Below are positions 7,016 through 15,455 of a stretch of 34,416 nucleotides of DNA, in pieces (position 1 is the stretch's first letter; the number at the start of each line of letters is the position of its first letter). The stretch lies in assembly GCA_964384205.1 (NCBI GenBank), contig CAYLKS010000036.1, positions 1 to 34,416 of the forward strand. The letters are read 5' to 3'. A program made the position numbers and the translations under genes. The stretch is from CAYLKS01 sp964384205 [NCBI: uncultured bacterium]. Lineage in GTDB: Bacteria; JAGOEH01. The notes beneath the pieces are model-generated. The model did no database searches. It was not told the origin of the DNA and saw only the letters and a list, made by a program, of their open reading frames with translations.

Positions 7016-8650
7016 ATGCATAATGCTTTTTATCAAGTACCAGTTCCTAAAAATGAACCTATATATGCTTATGCTCCTGGTTCAAAAGAAAAAAAATTAA
7101 TAAAAGAAAAGTTAGCAGAATTAAAAAATCAACAATTAGAAATACCATTAATTATTGGTGGTAAAGAAGTAAGAACAGGAAAATTAGGAGAAAATGTTAT
7201 TCCTCATAATAGAAAACATGTTTTGGCTAAATATCATATGGCTACTGAAAAAGAAGTACAATTAGCAGTAGAAGCATCAAAAAAAGCATGGAAAGAATGG
7301 AGTAGAATGCCATGGGTAGATAGAGCATCTATATTCTTAAAGGCAGCAGAATTGTTATCAACTAAATATAGATACACATTAAATGCCGCTACAATGTTAA
7401 ATCAAAGTAAAACTGTATATCAAGCAGAAATTGATTCAGCATGTGAATTGATTGATTTTTGGAATTTTAATACCTACTATATGTCATTAATTTATAAAGA
7501 TCAGCCATACTCTCCTAAAGGATTCTGGAATAGAGTAGATTATAGACCATTAGAAGGTTTTGTATTTGCAGTTACTCCATTTAATTTCACTTCAATAGCA
7601 GGTAACCTACCAACAAGCCCTGCTTTAATGGGCAACACTGTACTATGGAAACCAGCATCTACTGCTGTATTGTCAGGATATTTTATTATGAAGATTTTAC
7701 AAGAAGCAGGATTGCCTGATGGTGTAATCAATTTCTTACCAGGTCCTGGTAGAGAATTTGGACCAATTGTTATGAGTCATCCTGATTTTGCTGGCATACA
7801 TTTCACAGGATCTACTATTACTTTTCAAAATATGTGGAAAGTTATTGGTGAAAATATTTCTAACTATAGAACTTATCCAAGAATTGTAGGAGAGACTGGC
7901 GGTAAAGATTTTGTTTTTATTCACAATTCATTTACAGATATTGATGCTCTGTCCACAGGACTTGTAAGAGGAGCATTTGAATACCAAGGTCAAAAATGTT
8001 CAGCTGCATCTCGTGCTTATATTCCAAAAAGTTTATGGACTCAATTAAAAGAATCATTAATTGAAACAACAAAATCTATAAAAATGGGCGACGTTGAAGA
8101 TTTCACCAACTTTATGAGTGCAGTGATTGATACTGTTTCTTTTAATAAACATAAAAACTATATAGAATTTGCTAAAGCAGATCCTGAACATGAAATATTA
8201 GTTGGTGGAAAATATGATGATAGTGAAGGATTTTTCGTATGGCCTACAATCGTAGAAACAACAAATCCAAAATCAAAAATGATGGAAGAAGAAATTTTCG
8301 GACCAATTTTAACAGTTTATGTATATGATGATAATAAATTTGAAGAAACATTGGAATTATGCGATAGTACATCTCCTTATGGTCTAACCGGATGTATATG
8401 GGCTAAAGACAGAACTGCTATCAATAAAGCATTTGATACAATGTGGCATGCTGCTGGTAATTTTTATATCAATGATAAACCTACTGCTGCTGTTGTTGGG
8501 CAACAACCTTTCGGTGGTAGCAGAGCATCCGGCACCAATGATAAAGCTGGAAGTATGTTAAATCTATTAAGATGGGCAACTCCTCAAGCAATCAAGGAAA
8601 CTTTCAATCCTCCTACTGATTATAAATACCCTTTTATGGGTGAAAAATAA
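7016..8650 (+). CDS. pruA: Delta-1-pyrroline-5-carboxylate dehydrogenase (L-glutamate gamma-semialdehyde dehydrogenase)
   Basis: A 544-residue aldehyde dehydrogenase that oxidises glutamate semialdehyde (from P5C) to glutamate with NAD. The catalytic cysteine is Cys328 in GQKCSAAS, the general base is Glu293 in GETGGKD, and Asn190 is in TPFNFTS. The overall pattern (N-terminal PYRPLEGF-type segment, C-terminal FGGSRASGTND) fits the long, eukaryote-like P5CDH family rather than the PutA domain or generic aldehyde dehydrogenases. It is divergent from the FAD/Fe-S amino-acid dehydrogenase, so the pair would convert proline to glutamate. A GGAGG in the upstream gene's last codons sets the ATG start. 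Confidence 0.93.
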   Translation: MHNAFYQVPVPKNEPIYAYAPGSKEKKLIKEKLAELKNQQLEIPLIIGGKEVRTGKLGENVIPHNRKHVLAKYHMATEKEVQLAVEASKKAWKEWSRMPWVDRASIFLKAAELLSTKYRYTLNAATMLNQSKTVYQAEIDSACELIDFWNFNTYYMSLIYKDQPYSPKGFWNRVDYRPLEGFVFAVTPFNFTSIAGNLPTSPALMGNTVLWKPASTAVLSGYFIMKILQEAGLPDGVINFLPGPGREFGPIVMSHPDFAGIHFTGSTITFQNMWKVIGENISNYRTYPRIVGETGGKDFVFIHNSFTDIDALSTGLVRGAFEYQGQKCSAASRAYIPKSLWTQLKESLIETTKSIKMGDVEDFTNFMSAVIDTVSFNKHKNYIEFAKADPEHEILVGGKYDDSEGFFVWPTIVETTNPKSKMMEEEIFGPILTVYVYDDNKFEETLELCDSTSPYGLTGCIWAKDRTAINKAFDTMWHAAGNFYINDKPTAAVVGQQPFGGSRASGTNDKAGSMLNLLRWATPQAIKETFNPPTDYKYPFMGEK

Positions 8651-8666
8651 ATACTAATCTCTCACT

Positions 8667-8700
8667 ATCTCCCTCTTTTTAAAAAGAGGGAGATTTTTTT
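8667..8700 (+). terminator. Intrinsic terminator after P5C dehydrogenase
   Basis: A perfect 14-base-pair inverted repeat with no unpaired spacer (8667-8680 and 8681-8694, core TCCCTC/GAGGGA) is followed by a run of seven T. Some centre bases must form the loop. Confidence 0.92.
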
Positions 8701-8764
8701 ATTTTTAATAAACTAAATGTAAAATTTATATACTTTATATCAAGATATCAAGTCATTATAAGAT

Positions 8765-8783
8765 ATTGAGATTTTATCTCAAT
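8765..8783. promoter_or_regulatory. Small inverted repeat upstream of the homocysteine operon (possible operator)
   Basis: ATTGAGA and TCTCAAT are separated by five bases. Just upstream, ATATCAAG occurs twice in direct succession (about 8737-8754). These lie 40-85 bases before the likely promoter, so they could bind a regulator. They are too short and too AT-rich to be sure. Confidence 0.3.
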
Positions 8784-8820
8784 TTAGTTACAATTTATTT
8801 ACCACATTTTAAAAATATTC

Positions 8821-8848
8821 TTGACTTTTTGTCTACTTTTATTAAATT
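8821..8848 (+). promoter_or_regulatory. Candidate promoter of the five-gene operon at 8881-14633
   Basis: TTGACT at 8821-8826 with TAAATT at 8843-8848 after 16 bases. The -10 is weak and other AT-rich hexamers nearby could serve instead. The remaining leader is under 30 bases, too short for a SAM or other methionine-related riboswitch downstream of this start. Confidence 0.4.
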
Positions 8849-8880
8849 CTAATAATTTTAACATATAACAAGGAGTTATT

Positions 8881-10155
8881 ATGAGCAAAAAAAAAGTAGC
8901 AATAATTGGTGTGGATGGTTTCTCATATAATCTTATTAATAACTATATAAAAAATGATATTTTTTCTGATTTATCAAAAATCTTAAGAAATGGTTTTTTT
9001 ACAAATATGAAAGTTACAATTCCGGAAATATCCAATGTCTCATGGACAACATTTTTCACAGGAAATAATCCAGCAGAGCATAATATACAAGGTTTTGTAG
9101 ATTTAAAACCAAATTCATACGAAATTTTTTTCCCTACTTTTGTAGATAATAAAGGCGAATGCATCTGGGATGATTTGGAAAAATATAACAAAAAAACATA
9201 TGCTCTAAATATCCCCGGAACATACCCGGCACATAAAATAAATGGAATTTTAATTTCCGGTTTTGTAGCTATTGAATTAGAAAAATCCGTTTACCCTCAA
9301 TTTCTTATTCCTACTCTTCAAGATTTTAACTATATGTTAGATGTTGATACAAAAGATGCTCAAAATAAGCTAATTAGCTTTTTAGATGAAATAAGATATA
9401 GTATTGAAATTAGAAAAAAAACTTATAATTATTTATGGGAAAAAGACGATTGGGATTTGTTTATAGGGGTATTAACCGAAACTGATAGGCTTAATCATTT
9501 TCTCTTTGATGCAGCTTTTGATAGTTCAAATGAATATCATAATAAATTCATAGAAATTTACCAAATGGTAGAAGACTTTATTTCATTTTTCTATAATAAA
9601 TGTGATGAAAATACTGAATTTATAATCCTATCCGACCACGGTTTCACAAAAATAAAACAGGAATTCTATATTAACAATTGGTTAAAAGACAAAGGTTATC
9701 TATTGCTTAATACAAAAAATATGTTCGAATTAGATAAAATATCTTCTGATAGTAAAGCTTTCGCACTGGATCCAACAAGAATTTTTATTCATTTAAAAGA
9801 TAAATACCCAAAGGGAACTATAGATAGCTCTCAAAAAAATAAAATTCTCAACGAAATAAAAAATGAACTCCTGGAAATTGAATATAATGGAGAAAAAATT
9901 ATAAAACAAGTCTATTTTAAAGATGAAATTTTTGAAGGGACTTATGCTGATAGATCTCCTGATTTAGTTTATATAACAAATCCCGGTTTTGACAGTAAAG
10001 GAAGGATGATTGCAGATTCAATTTTTGGAAAAACTCATCTTCAGGGAATGCATGTTAGAGATGATGCTGTATTTTTCACAACTAATAAAAATTTAACATT
10101 AGAAAATAATTATATCGGTGAAATCAAATCAAAAATTTTAAATTATCTATTATGA
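8881..10155 (+). CDS. Alkaline-phosphatase-superfamily hydrolase (type I phosphodiesterase/nucleotide pyrophosphatase-like)
   Basis: A 424-residue protein with the two-metal site of the alkaline phosphatase superfamily. Asp12 lies in IIGVDGF. A Ser/Thr-rich nucleophile region (PEISNVSWTTFFTG, residues 49-61) follows. Asp201 and His205 are in TETDRLNHF, Asp251 and His252 in SDHGF, and a C-terminal His (385 or 390) in KTHLQGMH. It resembles the 'AP3770/COG3379-like' predicted phosphohydrolases. Substrate is unknown: a phosphodiester, phosphomonoester or sulfate ester are all possible. There is no signal peptide, so it is cytoplasmic. It is the first gene of the operon, and its stop overlaps the start of the radical SAM gene (ATGA). 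The fold call is strong; its tie to the downstream sulfur-amino-acid genes is contextual only. Confidence 0.75.
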   Translation: MSKKKVAIIGVDGFSYNLINNYIKNDIFSDLSKILRNGFFTNMKVTIPEISNVSWTTFFTGNNPAEHNIQGFVDLKPNSYEIFFPTFVDNKGECIWDDLEKYNKKTYALNIPGTYPAHKINGILISGFVAIELEKSVYPQFLIPTLQDFNYMLDVDTKDAQNKLISFLDEIRYSIEIRKKTYNYLWEKDDWDLFIGVLTETDRLNHFLFDAAFDSSNEYHNKFIEIYQMVEDFISFFYNKCDENTEFIILSDHGFTKIKQEFYINNWLKDKGYLLLNTKNMFELDKISSDSKAFALDPTRIFIHLKDKYPKGTIDSSQKNKILNEIKNELLEIEYNGEKIIKQVYFKDEIFEGTYADRSPDLVYITNPGFDSKGRMIADSIFGKTHLQGMHVRDDAVFFTTNKNLTLENNYIGEIKSKILNYLL

Positions 10156-11180
10156 AAGAAACATTCAAACCTATCAAAGCACAATCTATTGGATTAATTA
10201 CAAATTATAAATGCACATTCTCATGCAAACATTGCCTCTATGCATCCTCTCCTTATATTGATGAGAATATCAATGAAAATAATTTATATAAAATTATAGA
10301 TCTGATAAACGAAAATTTACCATACGTAGATTTACATATAGGAGGCGGTGAACCTCTACTTAATTACGAAACTATAATAAAACTACTAAAGTATATCCAT
10401 ACAAAATCAAATATAAATCTGGAATATTTAGAAACAAATGGCTTTTTATTATTAAAAAATACAGACAAAAAACTTCAAGAATTAAAACAAACAGGATTAA
10501 AAACATTATTATTAAGCATTGATCCCTTCCATGGGGAATTTATTTCTGTAAATCAATTAAAATTTCTATTAAATAAAATTATTGAATATTTTGGAGTTAA
10601 TGGACTATTCCCATGGCATCCCGAATATTTACAATATATGGAAAAACTTGCTCCTAACTCCACACATAAAATAGAAGAATATTTCCAACACTTCGATATT
10701 ACAGATATAACAACACAATTAACAGGAATTACTTATATTCATCCTGGGGGAAGAGCGGCTTTTTTTCTGGCAAAATATTTAAAAAAATATAAAGCAGAAG
10801 ATTTATTAAATATAGACTGTTCTAGTAAATTAGCTTCTCCAATACATGCCCATATTGACTATGCTGGAAATTATATAACAGGATTTTGCAGCGGATTACG
10901 TATAGGGGAAAATACATTTTTTAACCCTAAAAAACTATATAATGAAGGTATAAATTTAAAAAATTATCCAATTTTAGACATTTTAATTAATCATGGATTA
11001 AAAGGATTACTAAACTTTGCTATTGATAAAGGATATAAATCGCAACCAGAAGGCTATGTATCTCCATGCCATTTATGCCTTGATATTAGATTATTTTTAT
11101 TTAATAAAAATCATTATAACTCATTATACCCCCGCTTTTTTTATATAGATCTAATTAATCGATTAAAAGGAGGTACGTGA
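10152..11180 (+). CDS. Radical SAM protein with SPASM-like C-terminal cysteines
   Basis: A 342-residue radical SAM enzyme. The canonical cluster motif is Cys21-x3-Cys25-x2-Cys28 (CTFSCKHC), and the SAM-binding GGGEP lies near 64-68 in DLHIGGGEPLL. The C-terminal half has Cys223, Cys246 and the pair Cys306/Cys309. The stretch around 'HIDYAGNYITGFC' is like the 'h-x-G-x-x-x-x-C' of SPASM/twitch domains that hold an auxiliary 4Fe-4S cluster. Substrate unknown. The start overlaps the preceding hydrolase stop by four bases with no ribosome binding site, so translation is coupled. Its stop touches the start of the homocysteine synthesis gene. It may modify a small molecule or peptide rather than a tRNA, but that is a guess. 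Confidence 0.75.
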   Translation: MKETFKPIKAQSIGLITNYKCTFSCKHCLYASSPYIDENINENNLYKIIDLINENLPYVDLHIGGGEPLLNYETIIKLLKYIHTKSNINLEYLETNGFLLLKNTDKKLQELKQTGLKTLLLSIDPFHGEFISVNQLKFLLNKIIEYFGVNGLFPWHPEYLQYMEKLAPNSTHKIEEYFQHFDITDITTQLTGITYIHPGGRAAFFLAKYLKKYKAEDLLNIDCSSKLASPIHAHIDYAGNYITGFCSGLRIGENTFFNPKKLYNEGINLKNYPILDILINHGLKGLLNFAIDKGYKSQPEGYVSPCHLCLDIRLFLFNKNHYNSLYPRFFYIDLINRLKGGT

Positions 11181-12544
11181 TGGAGAAGAACATTAAAACA
11201 ATTGAAGAAATCAATGAGAAGATAAAAAGAGGTAAGGCAGTAGTTGTTACTGCCGATATGATGTCTGAAATAGTTGAAGAATTAGGAGCCAAAGAAGCGG
11301 CAAAAAAAATAGATGTAGTTACTACTGGAACATTTGGCGCAATGTGTTCTTCTGGTGCAATCCTAAATTTTGGGCACACGGATCCTCCAATGAAAATGAC
11401 AGAAGTTTATTTAAATAATGTACCAGCTTATGGATATTTAGCAGCTGTTGATGTTTTTATTGGAGCAGCTCAACCATCAACAACTAAATCAATCCAATAT
11501 GGTGGCGCTCACCTTATAGAAGATTTAGTTGCAGGTAAAAAAATAAATTTTTTAGCTTACGGTTCACCTACTGATTGTTACCCAGGAAAACAAATACAAT
11601 CCGTAATTACAATAGATGATGTTAATCAAGCTATATTGATTAATCCAAGAAATGCTTATCAAAGATATAATGCTGCTACAAATTCCTCAAAACGAACCTT
11701 GTATACCTACATGGGAATGTTAATTCCAAACTTTGGCAATGTGAAATATTCCACTTCAGGCTCACTCTCCCCCCTAATAAATGATCCAGATTATGAAACT
11801 ATTGGTATCGGGACAAGAATTTTCCTTGGCGGTGGTATTGGCTACATCATAGGTGAAGGTACCCAACATAATCCCGGGACTCAATTTGGTACTCTAATGG
11901 TAAAAGGTGATTTAAAACAAATGAATTCTAAATATTTAAAAGGAGCAACTTTTAAAGGCTATGGAACTTCTTTATTTGTTGGTATCGGTATTCCTATCCC
12001 TATCTTAAATGAAGGACTTGCTAAAAAAACTGCAATTAAAAATGAAAATATCATGGTTAATATTATAGACTATAGTATTCCAAAATTGGATAGACCAGTA
12101 GTAAAGCAAGTTTCATATAAAGAATTATTATCTGGTTTTGTGGAAATTAATGGAAAAAAAGTAAAAGCAAGTCCAAATACAAGCTTGAGAATTTCCAAAG
12201 AAATTGCAAATGAACTTAAATCATGGATAGAAAACGGTAAATTTTTACTAACAGAGCCAATAGAGCGTTTGCCTATTGAAAGAAAATTCAAACAATTTAA
12301 AGTTAATAAAGAAAAATTACTACTCCGTGAAGAAAATATTCAAATTCAAAATAAAACACTCAAAAACAAAATTAATAAAGATGAAAATTTATGTATTGAT
12401 TGCGGAGCATGTATTTCTGTATGTCCTGTTGATGCCTTATATTTTGATGAAACCTACACATTACAAATAGATTACAATCTTTGTACAAAATGTGAAATAT
12501 GCACGAAAATCTGTGTAAGAGGAGCATTAGCATTAGGTGATTAA
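11180..12544 (+). CDS. DUF39 homocysteine biosynthesis protein fused to a 2x[4Fe-4S] ferredoxin
   Basis: About 454 residues. The first ~370 are the DUF39 domain known from methanogen MA1821-type proteins, which turn aspartate semialdehyde into homocysteine with inorganic sulfide. Conserved-looking cysteines are in FGAMCSSG and in SPTDCYPG; the latter probably corresponds to the cysteine reported as essential in the methanogen enzyme (from memory). The last ~65 residues are a ferredoxin with CIDCGACISVCP and CTKCEICTKIC. In methanogens the DUF39 protein carries CBS domains and the ferredoxin partner is separate; here ferredoxin replaces CBS in one chain. I prefer the ATG at 11180 (AGGAGG six bases away) over the GTG one codon upstream. 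It overlaps the next gene by 8 bases. Confidence 0.85.
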   Translation: MEKNIKTIEEINEKIKRGKAVVVTADMMSEIVEELGAKEAAKKIDVVTTGTFGAMCSSGAILNFGHTDPPMKMTEVYLNNVPAYGYLAAVDVFIGAAQPSTTKSIQYGGAHLIEDLVAGKKINFLAYGSPTDCYPGKQIQSVITIDDVNQAILINPRNAYQRYNAATNSSKRTLYTYMGMLIPNFGNVKYSTSGSLSPLINDPDYETIGIGTRIFLGGGIGYIIGEGTQHNPGTQFGTLMVKGDLKQMNSKYLKGATFKGYGTSLFVGIGIPIPILNEGLAKKTAIKNENIMVNIIDYSIPKLDRPVVKQVSYKELLSGFVEINGKKVKASPNTSLRISKEIANELKSWIENGKFLLTEPIERLPIERKFKQFKVNKEKLLLREENIQIQNKTLKNKINKDENLCIDCGACISVCPVDALYFDETYTLQIDYNLCTKCEICTKICVRGALALGD

Positions 12545-13250
12545 TAGATACAAAATCCATATAAAAGAAACTATCGCAAATATCATCTGTGATGAAAAAT
12601 TTTATAATTTAGCTATTGAAGAAATTTTTAAAGTAAGAGAAACTATCGAAAATTTTATAAAAAAACATCCTGAATTCGCAAAATCTTATACTCCAATTGC
12701 TGAAAATCCAGAATATCCAGAAATTATTAATCAGATGTGTAAAGCATCATCACTTGCAAATGTCGGCCCAATGGCCGGCATTGCAGGTGCTATTGCATAT
12801 TTTGTTGCAAAAAAAGTAGTCTCTGCTGGTGCTAATTTCTTTATTTTTGATAATGGAGGAGATATTGCATTAAAAATTAATAAACCAATAACTGTTGGTA
12901 TCTTCACAGGTGAGCATAAAACTAATAAGTTCGGCATAAAAATCAAACCTAAAAAAGATATATTCGGAATTTGCACCTCATCTGGGAGAATTGGACATTC
13001 ATTCAGCTATGGTAGCACAAATGCTACAACTATTATAGCCCAAAATCCGATTATTGCTGATGCCTTTGCAACCTTTATAGGAAATCAAATCAAAAAAGAA
13101 GACAAAAAAGATATTGAAAACATATTAGAAAAATTTAATATATCTGAACTTGAAACTATAATTGTCATAATAGGCCAATACATAGGTTTTATTGGGCACC
13201 CTGTTGAATTTGTTAAAACAAATGTAGATTTTAACCTGATTGCAAAATAA
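12537..13250 (+). CDS. UPF0280 family protein (ApbE-like fold), homocysteine pathway partner
   Basis: A 237-residue COG2122/UPF0280 protein. It has the ApbE-like features GPMAGIAGAIAYFVAKK, FIFDNGGDIAL and SSGRIGHSFSYG. In Methanosarcina the homologue (MA1715) works with the DUF39 and ferredoxin proteins in sulfide-dependent homocysteine synthesis from aspartate semialdehyde. Here it directly follows the DUF39-ferredoxin gene and overlaps it by 8 bases. The start is GTG, with GGAG 12 bases upstream, which suggests translational coupling. True ApbE flavin transferases bind FAD and Mg; whether this one does is not visible. Confidence 0.85.
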   Translation: MINRYKIHIKETIANIICDEKFYNLAIEEIFKVRETIENFIKKHPEFAKSYTPIAENPEYPEIINQMCKASSLANVGPMAGIAGAIAYFVAKKVVSAGANFFIFDNGGDIALKINKPITVGIFTGEHKTNKFGIKIKPKKDIFGICTSSGRIGHSFSYGSTNATTIIAQNPIIADAFATFIGNQIKKEDKKDIENILEKFNISELETIIVIIGQYIGFIGHPVEFVKTNVDFNLIAK

Positions 13251-13265
13251 ATAAAGAGGGATCCT

Positions 13266-14633
13266 ATGAAAGTTTTTAAAATAGGCGGCTCTTGCTTAAA
13301 AGATTCAAAAAATATTAATAATGTTATAAAAATAATAAATAATGAAAATGAAAAACTTGCCCTTGTACTGTCAGCCGTATCTGGAATCACTGATTTAATC
13401 ATTAAAAGCACAAAAAATTTTGATAAAGATTTAATGATAATTGATAAATTAATAGCAAAAGTCTACGAGAAGCATATTTTATTATTAAAAAATAATATAA
13501 ACAATAAAAATCTATTAGAATCAACAACTAATAAAATTAATGAAAAATTAGAAGAACTAAAAAGAATTCTATATGGCGTACATTACATTGGAATTATACC
13601 AGATTTTATGTATCCTAAAATAATAAGTTTTGGCGAACGACTATCTATCATTCTCCTTGAAGGCATACTAAAAGATAAAGGGATAGAAGCAAAATCTTTC
13701 GAATCTGAAGATTTAAATTTATTAACAGACAATGCCATTGATAATGCAACTGCCAACTTAAAAGTAGTAAAAGAAAATATTCAAAATATATTAGTCCCAA
13801 TAATCAATGATGGTGTAATTCCAATTATTACAGGATATTATGGAATAACAGAACATGGTAGAGTAGCAACATTTGGAAGAAATGGAACTGATTATAGTGC
13901 TGCTGTAATAGCTTATGCGCTAAATGCAGATGAATTAATAATATGGAAAGATGTTGATGGTTTTATGACTGCAAATCCATCGAAAGTAAAGAATGCTCAA
14001 TTAATCCCCCATCTATCATACTATGAAGCAGCTGAGCTTTCATATTTTGGTGCTAAAATATTGCATCCAAGAACTATAGAGCCTCTTATTAATGTTAATA
14101 TACCCGTCTATTTAAAAAATTTCTATAATCTTGAATCTCCAGGTACAAAAATATGGAAACATAGCATAGAAACAGATGGCATTATTAAAAGTGTCACCTA
14201 TAACGATAATATTTCTGTTCTAAAAATTTACGGTGCAGGTGTTGGTATAAAACCTGGCATAATCTCGGAAATCGGTAAGATATTATCCCATAATGGAATC
14301 AATATTTACTCCGTCATAACATCTCAAACATGTATCAATCTATTTTTAGATAAAAACGATGCTATTGATGCTTATGATGCTATAAAATTCTTATGCGGAG
14401 GTGTTATCGAAAAAATTGAACATACAGAAGATATTGCCCTTGTCGCTGTTGTTGGGGACGGGGTTTTGCAAACTCATGGACTTGCTGCAAAAGTATTTTC
14501 AGCTGTGGCAAACGAAAAAATAAATGTAGAAATGATATCCTCTGGGGCTTCCGAAGTTTCCTACTATTTTATTGTAAAAAAAGCTGATCTTGACCAAACT
14601 TTAAATGCTGTGCATAACGAATTTTTTAAGTAA
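13266..14633 (+). CDS. lysC: Aspartate kinase (monofunctional, two ACT domains)
   Basis: A 455-residue aspartokinase that phosphorylates aspartate to start the aspartate pathway. Visible motifs: KIGGSCLKD at the N-terminus (family KFGGTS), LSAVSGITD, FGERLS, GRNGTDYSAA (family GRGGSDTTA) and WKDVDGFMTANP. The C-terminal ~150 residues form two ACT domains, one starting near ISVLKIYGAG and the other near DIALVAVVGDG, for amino-acid feedback. It starts 15 bases after the UPF0280 gene with GAGGG as binding site. Supplying aspartyl phosphate for aspartate semialdehyde explains its place beside the homocysteine genes. Asd is not in the window. No homoserine dehydrogenase domain is fused. Confidence 0.92.
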   Translation: MKVFKIGGSCLKDSKNINNVIKIINNENEKLALVLSAVSGITDLIIKSTKNFDKDLMIIDKLIAKVYEKHILLLKNNINNKNLLESTTNKINEKLEELKRILYGVHYIGIIPDFMYPKIISFGERLSIILLEGILKDKGIEAKSFESEDLNLLTDNAIDNATANLKVVKENIQNILVPIINDGVIPIITGYYGITEHGRVATFGRNGTDYSAAVIAYALNADELIIWKDVDGFMTANPSKVKNAQLIPHLSYYEAAELSYFGAKILHPRTIEPLINVNIPVYLKNFYNLESPGTKIWKHSIETDGIIKSVTYNDNISVLKIYGAGVGIKPGIISEIGKILSHNGINIYSVITSQTCINLFLDKNDAIDAYDAIKFLCGGVIEKIEHTEDIALVAVVGDGVLQTHGLAAKVFSAVANEKINVEMISSGASEVSYYFIVKKADLDQTLNAVHNEFFK

Positions 14634-14678
14634 AAAATACAACCTCTAACATCTTATAATTAAAAAATTAAAACCAAT

Positions 14679-14708
14679 GTAGAGTTAAAACCAATGTTTT
14701 AACTCTAC
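14679..14708. terminator. 13-bp hairpin between convergent operons (possible terminator)
   Basis: GTAGAGTTAAAAC pairs perfectly with GTTTTAACTCTAC across a four-base loop. The stem includes the stop codon of the minus-strand gene. On the minus strand a T-rich stretch (TTTTAATTTTTT) follows a few bases later; on the plus strand there is no T-run. It more likely ends the minus-strand operon, and no other terminator is visible for aspartate kinase. The left part overlaps a 13-base direct repeat (14668-14680, 14685-14697). Confidence 0.5.
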
Positions 14709-15455
14709 AGGTTTATATTGTGGAATATGTTTTTTACTAATCATAAAAGCATTTGAAGGACAATAGTTCACACACCTAACACAAATAATACATTTATCAG
14801 TAATAATGGGGAATCCTTCTTGCGAATAAGATATTGCACCAACAGGACAAATTTTTGCACAAATCCCACATTTACTACATTTATTATTATCAACACTAAT
14901 TATCTTTCTAAATACTTTCCAGAGTAAATCAAATTTGGAAAATAACCTCATAAAATCTGAAAATATTGGTGCACGGCGCCATTTTATCTTGCCATTTATC
15001 AAATCTATAGCAAAATTCTCTGCTTCTTCTAAAGATTTTTCTATAATAAGCCTATTTTTATCAAAATTTTGTTTAGTATAATTGCTGGGCATTCTAAATT
15101 CCTTTGCTCCAATACAATTATAACCTTTATTTTTCAAAACCATTTTCAAAGGACCAACAATTCCTCCAGAAAAAGACGCCATTGTATCAGCCATAAATAC
15201 ATCAATATTCATCGAATAAACATTCGGCAAATTATAAAAAAAATCCCATACAAACTTATTGGTAGATTGTAAATGAACCGGAAAAGCTAATCCAATTAAT
15301 AAATTATCTTCTAATAATACCTCTGGCTTCTTCTCTATTTTCATAAGATTTACATTAAATCCCTTACTTCTTAAAACATCTGCAATTTTATTAATAACTA
15401 AAAAAGTATTTCCTGTACCTGAAAAATAATAAATATCAATTCTTTTATACTTCAT
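14685..15455 (-). CDS. EFR1-type flavodoxin-ferredoxin fusion
   Basis: A 256-residue cytoplasmic redox protein. The N-terminal ~165 residues are flavodoxin-like, with the FMN phosphate loop YYFSGTGNT (residues ~9-17) and the GLAFPVHL loop. The C-terminus is a 2x[4Fe-4S] ferredoxin with CSKCGICAKICP and CIICVRCVNYCP. It matches the 'EFR1 family ferrodoxin' architecture of anaerobes, an electron carrier of unknown partners. Its start overlaps the end of the sensor kinase gene by 11 bases with a GAAGGG site, so the two are co-expressed. That pairing hints that the kinase responds to or controls redox state, which is inference. Confidence 0.82.
   Translation of the reverse strand: MKYKRIDIYYFSGTGNTFLVINKIADVLRSKGFNVNLMKIEKKPEVLLEDNLLIGLAFPVHLQSTNKFVWDFFYNLPNVYSMNIDVFMADTMASFSGGIVGPLKMVLKNKGYNCIGAKEFRMPSNYTKQNFDKNRLIIEKSLEEAENFAIDLINGKIKWRRAPIFSDFMRLFSKFDLLWKVFRKIISVDNNKCSKCGICAKICPVGAISYSQEGFPIITDKCIICVRCVNYCPSNAFMISKKHIPQYKPVELKHWF

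Noticed and set aside
8651-8880. Possible SAM or methionine-related riboswitch upstream of the homocysteine operon
   Set aside because: No conserved riboswitch core is visible; the only structures are a terminator for the previous gene and a 7-base-pair hairpin lying upstream of the likely promoter.
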